Assembly: GCF_905171765.1 (NCBI RefSeq)
Contig: NC_053398.1
Span: forward strand, 51,272,338-51,336,337
Length of the DNA: 64,000 bases
Source of the DNA: Bufo bufo
Taxonomy: Eukaryota > Chordata > Amphibia > Anura > Bufonidae
Reading direction: 5' to 3'
Position numbers and translations under genes: made by a program. The notes beneath the pieces were generated by a model that worked only from the letters and a program-made list of their open reading frames with translations, was not told the DNA's origin and did no database searches. Shown here in pieces: positions 34,745 through 47,555 of this stretch (position 1 is the first letter of the stretch; every line of letters starts with the position of its first letter).

Positions 34745-35010
34745 TGTCCCCTTTCTGCCTCCATACAGTAGTTATGCCTCCATTGTGCCTCTATACAGTA
34801 GTTATGCCTCCATTGTGCTTCTATACAGTAGTTATGCCCCCTTACTGCCTCCACACTGTAGAATGCCCTCTTAGTTCCCTCTTTATAATAGAATGCCCCT
34901 TTAGTGCCCCCATGCAGTAATTATGCCCCTATAGTGCCTGCACACAGGTATTCTCCCTTTGTGCCCCCACACAGTAGTGCTGCTCCCTTTGTGCCCTGTG
35001 TATGGTAGTA
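34745..35010 (+). repeat. 30-bp minisatellite, decaying
   Basis: ATACAGTAGTTATGCC recurs at 34763, 34793 and 34823 with a 30-bp period. Degenerate copies (TAGTGCCCC, ACAGTAGTGCTGCTCCC) follow to about 35010. Confidence 0.75.
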
Positions 35011-36070
35011 AAGCCCCTTAGTGTTAATCAAATTAAAAAAAGTAATACTCACCTAGCCCTGTACTCCCGATGAATGGAGCACATCAAGCGCTCCACAGTA
35101 ACAGGCGTGATGCAATGATGTCATTGTGCCTGCTGGGCTGAGCAGGAGAGCACAGACTGATTCCTTGGCCAGGGAATGATCCTCTGCCTGTGCACTCTCC
35201 TCTACAGCTGACCGCTCCCTTGCTTCACCATTGCAATCAACTGTATCTGCCTCCTCAGGACGCAGATACAGTTGAAATCCGGACCTATCTCAGCCATCCC
35301 AGACCGAAGGACAGCTGCTGGAATCCGGGACTGCCCCACTGGATTCAGGACCAAGCTCCTTAACTGTATGGCACTTGGTATTGGGCTTTGATAAAGCTCC
35401 TGCAATCGAGCAGGTCGGGTCACTAGCAATCAGAGACCCCGAAGATAAGACAGAAGCAGTTTATTACCACTTCTAACTTCTGCTTTCCTCTGTACATAGC
35501 GCTCTGTGCGCACTATGCAAAGAGTAGAGAAAGCGGCCTTAGCTGACCCAGATCAGCTCTGGATGGCTGCTTTCCCCTGTAACTAGGACTCGTTTGGATG
35601 CCCCAGTTACAGTGGAAAAGTGTAAAATAAAAAATGAATAAGTGTCAGTGCCCCCCAGAGGTCTTTTAATGTGCCAAAAATATATTTAAAAAAATAAGCA
35701 ATTTTTTTTTAAATACAAATAAGAAAAAAACTAAAAGATACCAGCCAACCAAAACTATCACCATAGTTACCCAGTTCACATAAAACTATACATATTATAC
35801 TTAATATCAAAACGACTGACAAAATAGGGAACCCATGTTAATAATTTACTTTGGTCTCAGTTTGTATATTTTAAGAATAAGGAGCTATAGTTTGAAAAAA
35901 TTACTTTTAAAATATAAAAACTCTTGTACAGATTTCCCCAAATTAAAACTAAAAGAAAAAAATCCTTAAAAAAAGTGTCACGTAAAAATGTTGCAAAAAT
36001 TATAATCCAACAAATAAAAGGTTATTGTTAAAAAAGTTAAACGCTGACATGGTAAGAAGTGTTTGGTCAC
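35011..36070. other. non-coding stretch
   Basis: No gene recognised. AT-rich after 35650 with many A-runs. Confidence 0.4.
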
Positions 36071-36073
36071 TAA

Positions 36074-36585
36074 GGCTACTTTCACACTAGCGTTTTTCTT
36101 TTCTGCCACTCAGTTCCGTCACAGGGGCTCTATACCGGAAAAGAACTGATCAGGATTATCCCTATGCATTCTGAATGGAGAGCAATCCGTTCAGGATGCA
36201 TCAGGATGTCTTCAGTTCAGTCTTTTTGACTGATCAGGCAAAAGAGAAAACCGCAACATGCTATGGTTTTATCTCCGGCGAAAAAAAACGGAACTCTTGC
36301 CTGAATGCCGGATCCAGCATTTTTCCCCATAGGAATCTATTAGTGCCGGATCCGTCCTTCCAGTCTGCGCATGCGCAGACCGGTAAAAATGTGAAAAAAG
36401 ATACAAGACGGATCCGTCTGTCCGCATGACAAGCGGAGAGACGGATCAGTTCTCGCAATGCATTTGTGAGACTGATCTGCATCCGGATGCGTCTCACAAA
36501 TGCTTTCAGTCACATCCAGATCGGCAGACAGTTTTGACAACGGAACTGCTTGCTGGATTACACTGCCACAAGTGTGAAAGTACCC
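36074..36585. mobile_element. Harbinger-type MITE (512 bp)
   Basis: Ends GGCTACTTTCACACTAG / CAAGTGTGAAAGTACCC, flanked by TAA at 36071-36073 and 36586-36588. Same type as the element at 19985 but with a different interior (GGATCCGTC arms). Non-coding. Confidence 0.75.
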
Positions 36586-36588
36586 TAA

Positions 36589-37207
36589 AGGGTTAACATA
36601 CAGCACTCTAATAATTAGCTACATAGGAGACAGATATACAGGGCCATATAGCATCCAGGCAAACAGTAGTGATCAGCATCCAGGGCTGGTGTAGAGAAGG
36701 CTATTGTCTATATCCCTGGTGGTCTGTGGGACAGAAAGGGTTAAAGGAGTTTTCCAGGCTCCTAATATTGATGACCTGAGCACATCATGAATATCAGATT
36801 GGTAGAGGTCCGACACCCAGCTGTTTCCTGCGGCCACCAGCGCAAGAATTACCACTTTAGGATGCTGCATATCAGTTTACAGTCACTTGGTTACCCGTGG
36901 TACACTAAAGGACAATATGAGGGTTGACACCAAAGTGGACATTTGGGGCAGACACCAAAGACTAGATCGTGTGTCCACTTTTCTGCTCTGAGAGGTGTAC
37001 ACTTATTTCCAGATGTGATATGCTGGAGACATCCTACTGGCCAATGTAAAGGAAGAATGTCAGATTTTGCCAGTGCAGTGGCCGGGTTTAGGGTGGTCCC
37101 AATGCTATGCTGGGTCCTCCAGACACACTTGTTGTTGCTCTCTGTAGGGGATGGTAAGACAGGGTGCACCCCAATGAAAAATAAGTCCACAGAGTCAGCG
37201 TCTGCAG
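36589..37207. other. non-coding stretch
   Basis: No gene recognised; the open frames here show no known motif. Confidence 0.4.
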
Positions 37208-37211
37208 TTAA

Positions 37212-38283
37212 CCCTTTCAGGCCTGGGGTTTTTGTGTGTGTTTTTTTTGCGTTTACTTTTTGCGCTCTCTGCCTTCCCAGAGCCATAACTTTTTTGTATT
37301 TTTCTGTTCACATAGCCGTATGAGGGCTTGTTTTTTGCTGAACAAGTTGTACTTTCCAAAGCTATCATTTAATGTATATGATGTAGTGGGAAGCGAGAAA
37401 ATAATTCCAAATGGGGTGAAATTGAAAAAACAAATCAGTTTTATTTTTTTGTCGCCATATTTTGACCCCTATAACTTTTTTTGTAATTATGTGTACGGAG
37501 CTGTAGGGGGGCTCATTTTTTGCGGGGCGATCTGAACTTTTCATTGTAACCATTGTGTGTATGACTTTTTGATCACTTTTATTAAATTTTTTTGTAGAAA
37601 ATGAAGCGACCAAAAAATGCGAAACGGCCATTTGGATGCTTTTTTCCATTTTGCTGTTTGCTGTATGGGGAATATATTTTTAATATTTTTATACTATGGG
37701 CTTTTTTGCACATCGCGACACCCATGATGTGTATTTTTAACATTTTTTTTAGTACTTTTATTTTTATTTGGGGAAAAGGGGGGTGATTTGAATTTTTATG
37801 TTTTTTATTTATTAATTTTTTTTAAACTTTTGTTTTTTTACACTTTTTTATAGTTCTTATAGGGAACTATAACATGCAATCATTAGATTGCTATTATCAT
37901 AGACTCCAATGCACTTGCATTGGAATCTATGATAATTTTACTAGTTTCCTATGGAGCCCTATTACAGGCAAGGGCTCCATAGGAAATACTATGCAGCAGC
38001 CTCCTGTCATTCACAAAGACAGGGGCTGCTGCATACACACTCCGGCTCCTCTGATCGCCACACGGAGGAGCCGGAGCATAACCGAAAGCATGCACTTGAC
38101 CACGGCATCTGAGGGGTTAAATGTCCGCGATCGGCATTACTGCCGGTTGCAGACATGAGCCGCAGGTGTCTGCTATAAGAAGAAGACGGCCACCCACAGC
38201 TATGGCGCTTGGCGCTTAGGAGCAGGCGCCATCTTTACAGACCCCGCCAGCGCTGTACATGTATGGCGCTGGGTGTTAAGGGG
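37212..38283. mobile_element. TTAA element with its own hairpin ladder (1.07 kb)
   Basis: Flanked by TTAA at 37208-37211 and 38284-38287; ends CCCTTTCAGGCCTGG and GGGTGTTAAGGGG. The left two thirds are T-rich. Five successive hairpins fill 37850-38077: ATAGTTC/GAACTAT, ATCATAGACTCCAATG with its near-complement (37897-37934), TTTCCTATGGAGCCCT with its complement (37945-37987), GCAGCAGCC...GGGCTGCTGC (37993-38034) and CTCCGGCTCCTC/GAGGAGCCGGAG (38039-38077). The interior shows no clear similarity to the PB elements. Non-coding; probably a piggyBac- or Kolobok-class non-autonomous element. Confidence 0.75.
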
Positions 38284-38287
38284 TTAA

Positions 38288-39608
38288 CCAGTGTGCTTTT
38301 TTTACTGGAGGAACTCAAGTTCAAAACAATAACGAAGAATGTTTTTGTGCTGAGGAAAGGCCTGAGCTAGCTGTCCTTCTCTCTCTATCAGGAGACTGAT
38401 ATCCTGGCTAAAGTGCTGGAGGCCAAGGGTTTTCAGCTCAGTCATCCGGCTGGCCTTTTGGTCAAAGGACTGGTGACCCAGGGTCTGTGGCAGAGTATCC
38501 CTGTCTCAGCATCTCTGCAGTCTGCCAGAGTCTAAATACTAGTTACTGGTCCCTATCTGAAGACAACTAGAGGCTCTAAATGCTTTCCTTATATACAGGT
38601 TCTAACTGAACTAGAACATTCTATGGGAGGAGCGGAGTGGGGAAGCAAAGCCTAAACAGAAACAATGTTGCAATTTTAGTCATAGACTTGTATAGAGTTT
38701 CAATAGAAGTCTATGGGAATAGCTAAGCAGTTTTCCAGGCATAAACAAGTCTTCAGACGTAACAACAGAGCTAAACCAGACAGTCAAAAGGTCAGTGTGT
38801 TTGGTTTTCTTCCCTTCAAAACTTTGCATAGTCCCTTATAGTAACTGTGGAAAATTACTAGCTTCTCAGTGCATAGATAGAAAGTCCCAAAGTCTCTCTG
38901 TATTAGCTGGCTGTGGATTAACTCTTTCCTCAGCACAGTGCAGTGCATATTGGGTATTTTCAGTGGTTATAAAATTACTGATTAAGGAAAAAAATATCCC
39001 CATAACCCATCCTAAATACACCCTTGATGGGAGGCCCACTGACCTACCGGTAGTGCATGGCAGCAAGTGGTGGTGGTAGACTAGAGGCAGTGTGGCAATG
39101 GGAGCAATGATGCACATATACTTTTTTTTTTTTTTTTTTTTTATGGATCCATGAACCTGATCCACAAATCTCTAACTTTTATTGTGGAGTATGAAAATCA
39201 TATACGGCCATGTGCATGAGGCCTTTAAAAATTTCAAAAAAAAAATCACTTTTAAAAAATACATAAAATTCATGGCGTTTTTCACAAGTTAGAAAAAAGG
39301 GTTTACAAAAAAAGTATTTGGCGGATGCACTTAGGGCAAGTCCACAGCTGCGGCAGGCATTCTGGTATTCAGTTCTGACAAAGAAACGGAATTTCAAAAT
39401 TGCCATATCCATCATGACTGGACACCACTGGGGCCCTATTCACTGTAATGGAGTCCATGGGGTTTCCGGCATGAATAGCGACATTGTGCCTGACAAATAA
39501 AACGCTGCATGTACTTTTTCCACCATAGTAACAGTACCAGAGAAAGCTATGCTTTGCCTTAAAGTGACTGTCGTGTTTTAGGTAATCACATGAAAAGTAC
39601 ACTAAAAG
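38288..39608. other. non-coding stretch with MITE remnant
   Basis: No gene. A 21-base T run is at 39122-39142. The right end of a Harbinger-type MITE (CGGCCATGTGCATGAGGCC then TTTA) ends at about 39222; its left end is missing. Confidence 0.45.
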
Positions 39609-39612
39609 TTAA

Positions 39613-41307
39613 AGGGGTTATCCTATGACTAATGTAAAAAATGAAAATCGGACATCATATAGTACATGGCAATCTCTTACTAACAAAGCTAGAACCAGCC
39701 CTGTACCTCACATGGATCCAGAGATCTCCCCATTCACTGCTTTGCTAGTGTCACGCCCTGTGAGAGGTGTCAAGGGAATCAAGATAGAGCGAGGGTGCAC
39801 CCCCTGAGCTGCCACCCGGTCCCCTGTCCCTGCCTACTTGCACCACCCGCCCTAGGTGACGGAGCGCAACTGGGCGACAATCCCTAACCTACTAAGTGCA
39901 AGCAGAGAGAATGAGACAGCAGGAGGACAGCCACTGAGAAGTTACAATAAGCGGATAAGAGGTAGAACAAAAACGGAAGGCGAGGCGGGTCAACTAGCCG
40001 AGATCAGCCCAGGAGGTCACGTCAGAACAAGGGAAGAGGCAAAGACAAATCCGTAAACAAGCCGAGGTCAAAATCCGAGAGGTAGCGTCAAGGTACAGGG
40101 AGCAGGCAGAAGAGGTGTCAAGAGGCGGATCGAGGTTCAATTCCAGAGGTAGCTTATTAACAATAAAGTACTCAGCCTATAGGACGAAAATCACCGGCAA
40201 CCTGTAGCCAGCAGGCCGCCTGTATTTGTAGTAGGGAGTGAGGGTCATGTAACGTGGCCAGCGTCACATGACCGACATACAGACAAGTCGAGCATCGAGT
40301 GATCAGCTCGGCGCTCAAGGCAGACCTAGGAGCAGGGAGCCTCCCAACTAGCAAAGCTGCCTTGGGAACGAGGCCAAACACAGATCCTCGCTCCCGAAGC
40401 TAAGCAGCAGGTCTGCGGCTGATGGGAGACCGAGTGCGCCTTCGGCACTCCGTTACAAGAGGCCTGAGAAGATCTGACAGACTTGCTACACGTGAGTCTA
40501 TCTGACAGATTGTTCTGTTTCTCTTTGTTGTGGTTTTGGGCAGGATCCCACCTCCCCACAGGTTCTGCTCATTAGCTATTTAGTGGTGCTATTTATACCC
40601 GCCTCTCACTATAGCCCTTGCGGTTTATATTTGCTTCTGGAGTTCTCAGCTGGTGTTTGGTGGATCTCCTGCTCCCCGTCCGTCTTAAGCGAAGTCCTAC
40701 TCCTTCCCATTTGTTGTGTGTTCTGGCTAGGCCTCAGGAAGACGCTGGTTCCTTCACCTAGTGCTAGGAATCGGTTGTCTTATTTCCAGCTCCCTAGCTG
40801 AGGGTTTGTTTCAGCTAGGCTTAGGTTCCAGCGCATGAGCACTTCCACCTTAAGGATTTGCTCATGTTGTCAGCAGTCACGGAAAGGCTCAGGGATTGTT
40901 AGGTGGTGACCTTTCCCTGTTCCCTAGCTTTGGGGCCTAGCCTGGTGTTTTGTTGCTTTTGTTCTATTTGGTTTGCTTCCCTTCCCTCACCTACCGTGAC
41001 AGCTAGATTTATATCAAGCTGACAGCTCAAAGGGAGTATCTTGTCTGCTGAAGCTAAGGGGGCGTGTCGCAGCTCTCCCCATCATAGTTTAGGAGGCAGT
41101 TAAAGGATGAAACTGAGCATGTGCAGCCTTCTTAGTGAGCAGGTCAAAGAAATAAGAAAAAAACTAACAGCAGGTGGGGCTATACAGATACATTTTATTG
41201 AATAACTCAGTGGCTATGCTAAATTTTTAAGTACATGTAATTACAAGGGTATTCAGATCCAGGTGCTGGTTTGAAAACTGTAGAATATTTTTCGTGGGAA
41301 AACCCCT
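39613..41307. mobile_element. TTAA MITE split by a gypsy-type LTR
   Basis: Ends AGGGGTTATCC and GGGAAAACCCCT, flanked by TTAA (39609-39612 and 41308-41311). The LTR unit at 39749-41001 sits inside with a GCTAG duplication. Without it the MITE is about 440 bp. Non-coding. Confidence 0.7.
39749..41001 (+). repeat. gypsy-type solo LTR unit (1253 bp)
   Basis: Starts TGTCACGCCC, ends CTACCGTGACA, and both sides carry GCTAG (39744-39748, 41002-41006), a 5-bp duplication typical of LTR retrotransposons. From about 40460 to 41001 it matches the GypB LTR (shared: TCTATCTGACAGAT, CTAGGCCTCAGG, GGTTTGGGGCCTAG-like stretches). The first 700 bp do not match GypB and look like a second LTR-like segment (TGTCACG...CGTTACA, 39749-40457). 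Either a long LTR variant or a nested or recombined LTR. No internal genes are present. Confidence 0.65.
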
Positions 41308-41311
41308 TTAA

Positions 41312-42951
41312 GCACAGGACCTGAGTGTATGATCTGCATATGCAACAGACATTTTATTAGTGTCAGTCGCCCCATAAATCACATTAAAAACAACAGCATG
41401 TGATATAAGTAGTATTCTATAGACAATCTATACTGTGTGTGTATTTTAGTGGAGTTAAATCATAGTTCCCCTAGTTTTTCACATTCTATTGTTATGTCAT
41501 TTCTACTGTATCATGTTAAGTAGCTGCTATTCAGCACACGCTGTTCTATCATAGTGGTAAGGGTTTTTATGATCCTCTCCGTGATATATTATTATATACA
41601 GCATCTGCGCATCTAAGCACAAGCGCTTTAAAGGCCGTGTGACAGTGGCTTTGGCCTTCAAAAACATTTCAGACACATGACAAGAATTTAAATTGCCTCT
41701 CGCTGCCCTCTGAATCCTGCCTGAACATTACCAGAAGCTGCGCATTTTCTTTGTCACTATGCCAGCGGTGTCTCTAAAGATGTGGCCATTATTTATTAAT
41801 ACATGTAAATGCTGCATACACAGCGGCTGCCACATGCCGTAGCATTAGCACAATTTCATGGCTAACTTCAGGCCTGTAAATAAGGATATAAGAAGTCAAA
41901 GAAAGCTGCTAAATGGCAGCAGGCTGGGTAAATCCAGGTATCAAAAAAATGTAGATTTGACATCACTTAAGAACTTTTCATTCCTTTTCATTCAGTCTTG
42001 AGTTTGGATTTTTCTATATGCATTTGAGGACTATGGGGAAAGCACACTAATAGAAGAGCACACCTCAGTGGCAGTAGATGATAGACCTCCCCTGGTGTGG
42101 CAGGCAAACTGGTAGTGCAGTGTCCCACTACCCTCGTGGGTACTGCAAAGTTGTTGTGCTTTGTATGCTTTATATAACTTGTCTTATGCTGCAGTGCATC
42201 TTTATGCATAATCCCTGCCAACAGGTGTGTTAGATTGCATTGATAAAGCCTCCCTAAATTAGGGCATTTAAGATGCACTCTGGTTTTCCAAATCAATGAA
42301 CCCCCCCCCCTCAGGGGTTAATATCCACGCGTGGCTGAGAGACTAGACGCTGACACATAGATGGTCAATGCAATCTCTAACTTTTATTACATGGGTAAGC
42401 GTATATATACATCTTCAGAAGAGGGCAGTCCTCACTGAGGCTTAAACATTGTTTCATTGGTCAAAAAGGAAGAAGAGATAAGAGAGAGGAGATAACACCC
42501 TGGCATCTGCGCACTGGGCCCTACTTTGGTATGTGAAATATTGTAAACATCTCGTTACCATCGCCATTTTGTAATGGCTTCTATTCTAACAATAATACTG
42601 CATACGTCATATGTGACACTTCAAAGAGGTGCTTCTCTATAGGCAGTGAATAATATATATATATCATCAAGCCATATGATTGGCTTATGCACTCCTTCAC
42701 ATTCTATATACCTCCCTTGTTGGGACACCTGTACAAAGATGAGAAATCAGATGCTGCCCACAGCACAGCTCTTCCCCCCCCCCCCCTCCCTCTCCTCTCC
42801 GGCTTGAGACAAAGAGAGGGGGGGGGAGGCACTTGGAAAAGAAAAAGTTAACTCATTACAGTCCTAGAGATACAAAATATAGAATAAAATTCACACATCT
42901 TTAACAGCATTACACTGAGCCTACCACTAGGGGGAGATAACACACCCCATA
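41312..42951. other. non-coding stretch
   Basis: No gene recognised. Homopolymer C runs occur at 42301-42311 and at about 42774-42786. Confidence 0.4.
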
Positions 42952-43129
42952 TACAGTCGTGGCCAAAAGTTTTGAGAATGACACAAATATTAGTTTTCAC
43001 AAAGTTTGCTGCTAAACTGCTTTTAGATCTTTGTTTCAGTTGTTTCTGTGATGTAGTGAAATATAATTACACGCACTTCATACGTTTCAAAGGCTTATAT
43101 CGACAATTACATGACATTTATGCAAAGAG

Positions 43130-44174
43130 TCAGTATTTGCAGTGTTGGCCCTTCTTTTTCAGGACCTCTGCAATTCGACTGGGCATGCTCTCAATCAACT
43201 TCTGGGCCAATTCCTGACTGATAGCAACCCATTCTTTCATAATCACTTCTTGGAGTTTGTCAGAATTAGTGGGTTTTTGTTTGTCCACCCGCCTCTTAAG
43301 GATTGACCACAAGTTCTCAATGGGATTAAGATCTGGGGAGTTTCCAGGCCATGGACCCAAAATGTAAACGTTTTGGTCCCCGAGCCACTTAGTTATCACT
43401 TTTGCCTTATGGCACGGCGCTCCATCGTGTTGGAAAATGCATTGTTCTTCACCAAACCGTTGTTGGATTGTTGGAAGAAGTTGCTGTTGGAGGGTGTTTT
43501 GGTACCATTCTTTATTCATGGCTGTGTTTTTGGGCAAAATTGTGAGTGAGCCCACTCCCTTGGATGAGAAGCAACCCCACACATGAATGGTCTCAGGATG
43601 CTTTACTGTTGGCATGACACAGGACTGATGGTAGCGCTCACCTTTTCTTCTCCGGACAAGCCTTTTTCCAGATGCCCCAAACAATCGGAAAGAGGCTTCA
43701 TCAGAGAATATGACTTTGCCCCAGTCCTCAGCAGTCCATTCACCATACTTTCTGCAGAAGATCAATCTGTTTTTTTTTGGAGAGAAGTGGCTTCTTTGCT
43801 GCCCTTCTTGACACCAGGCCATCTTCCAAAAGTCTTCGCCTCACTGTGCGTGCAGATGCGCTCACACCTGCCTGCTGCTATTCCTGAGCAAGCTCTGCAC
43901 TGGTGGCACTCCGATCCCGCATCTGAATCCTCTTTAGGAGACGATCCTGGCGCTTGCTGGACTTTTTTGGACGCCCTGAAGTCTTCTTAACAAGAATTGA
44001 ACCTCTTTCCTTGAAGTTCTTGATGATCCTATAAATTGTTGATTGAGGTGCAATCTTAGTAGCCACAATATCCTTGCCTGTGAAGCCATTTTTATGCAAC
44101 GCAATGATGGCTGCACGCGTTTCTTTGCAGGTCCCCATGGTTAACAATGGAAGAACAATGATTTCAAGCATCAC
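43130..44174 (-). pseudogene. Tc1-like transposase, inactivated
   Basis: The N-terminal part (44174-43878) has the paired-type DNA-binding region: ETRAAIIALHKNGFTGKDIV, TIYRIIKNFKERG and a GRPKKSS AT-hook-like motif. It ends at a TAG after AELAQE. A run of nine A (about 43771-43779) then shifts the frame. The C-terminal 230-codon frame (43822-43130) has the DDE core: IFSDEASF, FQHDGAPCHKA and SPDLNPIENLW. The second Asp and the Glu are separated by 35 residues, giving DD35E and not the common Tc1 DD34E. The protein would cut and paste at TA sites. At least two lesions make it inactive. Confidence 0.92.
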
Positions 44175-44899
44175 CCTCCTTTTAACATGTCAAGTCTGAC
44201 ATTTTAACCCAATCAGCCTGACATAATGATCTCCAGCCTTGTTCTCGTCAACATTCTCACCTGAGTTAACAAGACGATTACTGAAATGATCTCAGCAGGT
44301 CCTTTAATGACAGCAATGAAATGCAGTGGAAAGGTTTTTTTGGAATTAAGTTAATTTTCATGGCAAAGAAGGACTATGCAATTCATCTGATCACTCTTCA
44401 TAACATTCTGGAGTATATGCAAATTGCTATTATAAAAACTTAACCACTTAAGGACCACAGGTTTATACCCCCCTAAAGACCAGGCCCTTTTTTACAAATC
44501 GGCACTCCACAACTTTAGCGGTTTATTGCTCGGTCATGCAACTTACCACCCAAATGAATTTTACCTCCTTTTCTTCTCACTAATAGAGCTTTCATTTGGT
44601 GGTATTTCATTGCTGCTGACATTTTTACTTTTTTTGTTATTAATCGAAATTTAACGATTTTTTTTGCAAAAAAATGACATTTTTCACTTTCAGTTGTAAA
44701 ATTTTGCAAAAAAAACGACATCCATATATAAATTTTGCTCTAAATTTATTGTTCTACATGTCTTTGATAAAAAAAAATGTTTGGGTAAAAAAAAAATGGT
44801 TTTGGTAAAAGTTATAGCGTTTACAAACTATGGTACAAAAATGTGAATTTCCGCTTTTTGAAGCAGCTCTGACTTTCTGAGCACCTGTCATGTTTCCTG

Positions 44900-47460
44900 A
44901 GGTTCTACAATGGCCAGACAGTACAAACACCCCACAAATGACCCCATTTCGGAAAGTAGACACCCTAAGGTATTCGCTGATGGGCATAGTGAGTTCATAG
45001 AACTTTTTATTTTTTGTCACAAGTTAGCGGAAAATGATGATTTTTTTTTTGATTTTTTTTTTCTTACAAAGTCTCATATTCCACTAACTTGTGACAAAAA
45101 ATAAAAAGTTCTATGAACTCACTATGCCCATCACGAAATACCTTGGGGTCTCTTCTTTCCAAAATGGGGTCACTTGTGGGGTAGTTCTACTGCCCTGGCA
45201 TTCTAGGGGCCCAAATGTGTGGTAAGGAGTTTGAAATCAAATTCTGTAAAAAATGACCAGTGAAATCCGAAAGGTGCTCTTTGGAATATGGGCCCCTTTG
45301 CCCACCTAGGCTGCAAAAAAGTGTCACACATCTGGTATCTCTGTATTCAGGAGAAGTTGAGGAATGTGTTTTGGTGTGTCTTTTTACTTATACCCATGCT
45401 GGGTGAGATAAATATCTTGGTCAAATGCCAACTTTGTATAAAAAAATGGGAAAAGTTGTCATTTGCCAAGATATTTCTCTCACCCAGCATGGGTATATGT
45501 AAAATGACACCCCAAAACACATTCCCCAACTTCTCCTGAGTACGGAGATACCAGATGTGTGACACTTTTTTGCAGCCTAGGTGGGCAAAGGGGCCCATAT
45601 TCCAAAGAGCACCTTTCGGATTTCACTGGTCATTTTTTACAGAATTTGATTTCAAACTCCTTACCACACATTTGGGCCCCTAGAATGCCAGGGCAGTATA
45701 ACTACCCCACAAGTGACCCCATTTTGGAAAGAAGAGACCCCAAGGTATTCGCTGATGGGCATAGTGAGTTCATGGAAGTTTTTATTTTTTGTCACAAGTT
45801 AGTGGAATATGAGACTTTGTATGAAAAAAAAAAAAAAAAAATCAGCATTTTCCACTAACTTGTGACAAAAAATAAAAATTCTAGGAACTCGCCATGCCCC
45901 TCACGGAATACCTTGGGGTGTCTTCTTTCCAAAATGGGGTCACTTGTGGGGTAGTTATACTGCCCTGGCATTTTCCAGGGGCCCTAATGTGTGGTAAGTA
46001 GGTAAATGACCTGTGAAATCCGAAAGGTGCTCTTTGGAATATGGGCCCCTTTGCCCACCTAGGCTGCAAAAAAGTGTCACACATCTGGTATCTCCGTACT
46101 CAGGAGAAGTTGGGGAATGTGTTTTGCGGTGTCATTTTACATATACCCATGCTGGGTGAGAGAAATATCTTGGCAAAAGACAACTTTTCCCATTTTTTTT
46201 TTACAAAGTTGGCATTTGACCAAGATATTTATCTCACCCAGCATGGGTATATGTAAAAAGACACCCCAAAACACATTCCTCAACTTCTCCTGAATACAGA
46301 GATACCAGATGTGTGACACTTTTTTGCAGCCTAGGTGGGCAAAGGGGCCCATATTCCAAAGAGCACCTTTCGGATTTCACTGGTCATTTTTTACAGAATT
46401 TGATTTCAAACTCCTTACCACACATTTGGGCCCCTAGAATGCCAGGGCAGTAGAACTATCCCACAAGTGACCCCATTTTGGAAAGAAGAGACCCCAAGGT
46501 ATTCGCTGATGGGCATAGTGAGTTCATGGAAGTTTTTATTTTTTGTCACAAGTTAGTGGAATATGAGACTTTGTATGAAAAAAATAATAAAAATCATCAT
46601 TTTCCACTAACTTGTGACAAAAAATAAAAAATTCTAGGAACTCGCCATGCCCCTCACAGAATACCTTGGGGTGTCTTCTTTCCAAAATGGGGTCACTTGT
46701 GGGGTAGTTATACTGCCCTGGCATTTTCCAGGGGCCCTAATGTGTGGTAAGTAGGTAAATGACCTGTGAAATCCGAAAGGTGCTCTTTGGAATATGGGCC
46801 CCTTTGCCCACCTAGGCTGCAAAAAAGTGTCACACATCTGGTATCTCCGTACTCAGGAGAAGTTGGGGAATGTGTTTTGCGGTGTCATTTTACATATACC
46901 CATGCTGGGTGAGAGAAATATCTTGGCAAAAGACAACTTTTCCCATTTTTTTATACAAAGTTGGCATTTGACCAAGATATTTCTCTCACCCAGCATGGGT
47001 ATATGTAAAATGACACCCCAAAACACATTCCCCAACTTCTCCTGAGTACGGCGATACCAGATGTGTGACACTTTTTTGCAGCCTAGATGCGCAAAGGTGC
47101 CCAAATTCCTTTTAGGAGGGCATTTTTAGACATTTGGATACCAGACTTCTTCTCATGCTTTGGGGCCCCTAGAATGCCAGGGCAGTATAAATACCCCACA
47201 TGTGACCCCATTTTGGAAAGAAGACACCCCAAGGTATTCAATGAGGGGCATGGCGAGTTCATAGAAATTTTGTTTTTTGGCACAAGTTAGCGGAAATTGA
47301 TATTTTTTATTTTTTTCTCACAAAGTCTCCCTTTCCGCTAACTTGGGACAAAAATTTCAATCTTTCATGGACTCAATATGCCCCTCATGGAATACCTGGG
47401 GGTGTCTTCTTTCCGAAATGGGGTCACATGTGGGGTATTTATACTGCCCTGGTGAGTTCA
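44900..47460. repeat. alternating inverted ~385-bp array of PBN-2 (7 dyads)
   Basis: B-A-B-A-B-A-B with centres near 45035, 45435, 45820, 46193, 46575, 46945 and 47300. The two units at 46040-46350 and 46800-47100 share the variant GTGTTTTGCGGTGTC, so they probably arose by duplication of a full A+B period of about 755 bp. Confidence 0.87.
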
Positions 47461-47555
47461 TGTGAGATTTTATTTTTTGACACAAGTTAGTGGAATATGA
47501 GACTTTGTAAAAAAAAAAAAAAAAAATTCGGCTAACTTGGGCCAACAAAAATGTC

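Noticed and set aside
34265..42951. Possible host gene exons
   Set aside because: No open frame showed recognisable domains or consistent splice sites; most of the sequence can be assigned to repeats or remains anonymous.
6882..47104. Repeated ORFs with shared peptides (for example MGPFAHLGCKKVSHIWY and MPGQYNYPTSDPILERR) on both strands
   Set aside because: They come from the palindromic arrays: the same DNA reads alike on both strands, lengths vary, and no start context or conserved full protein exists.
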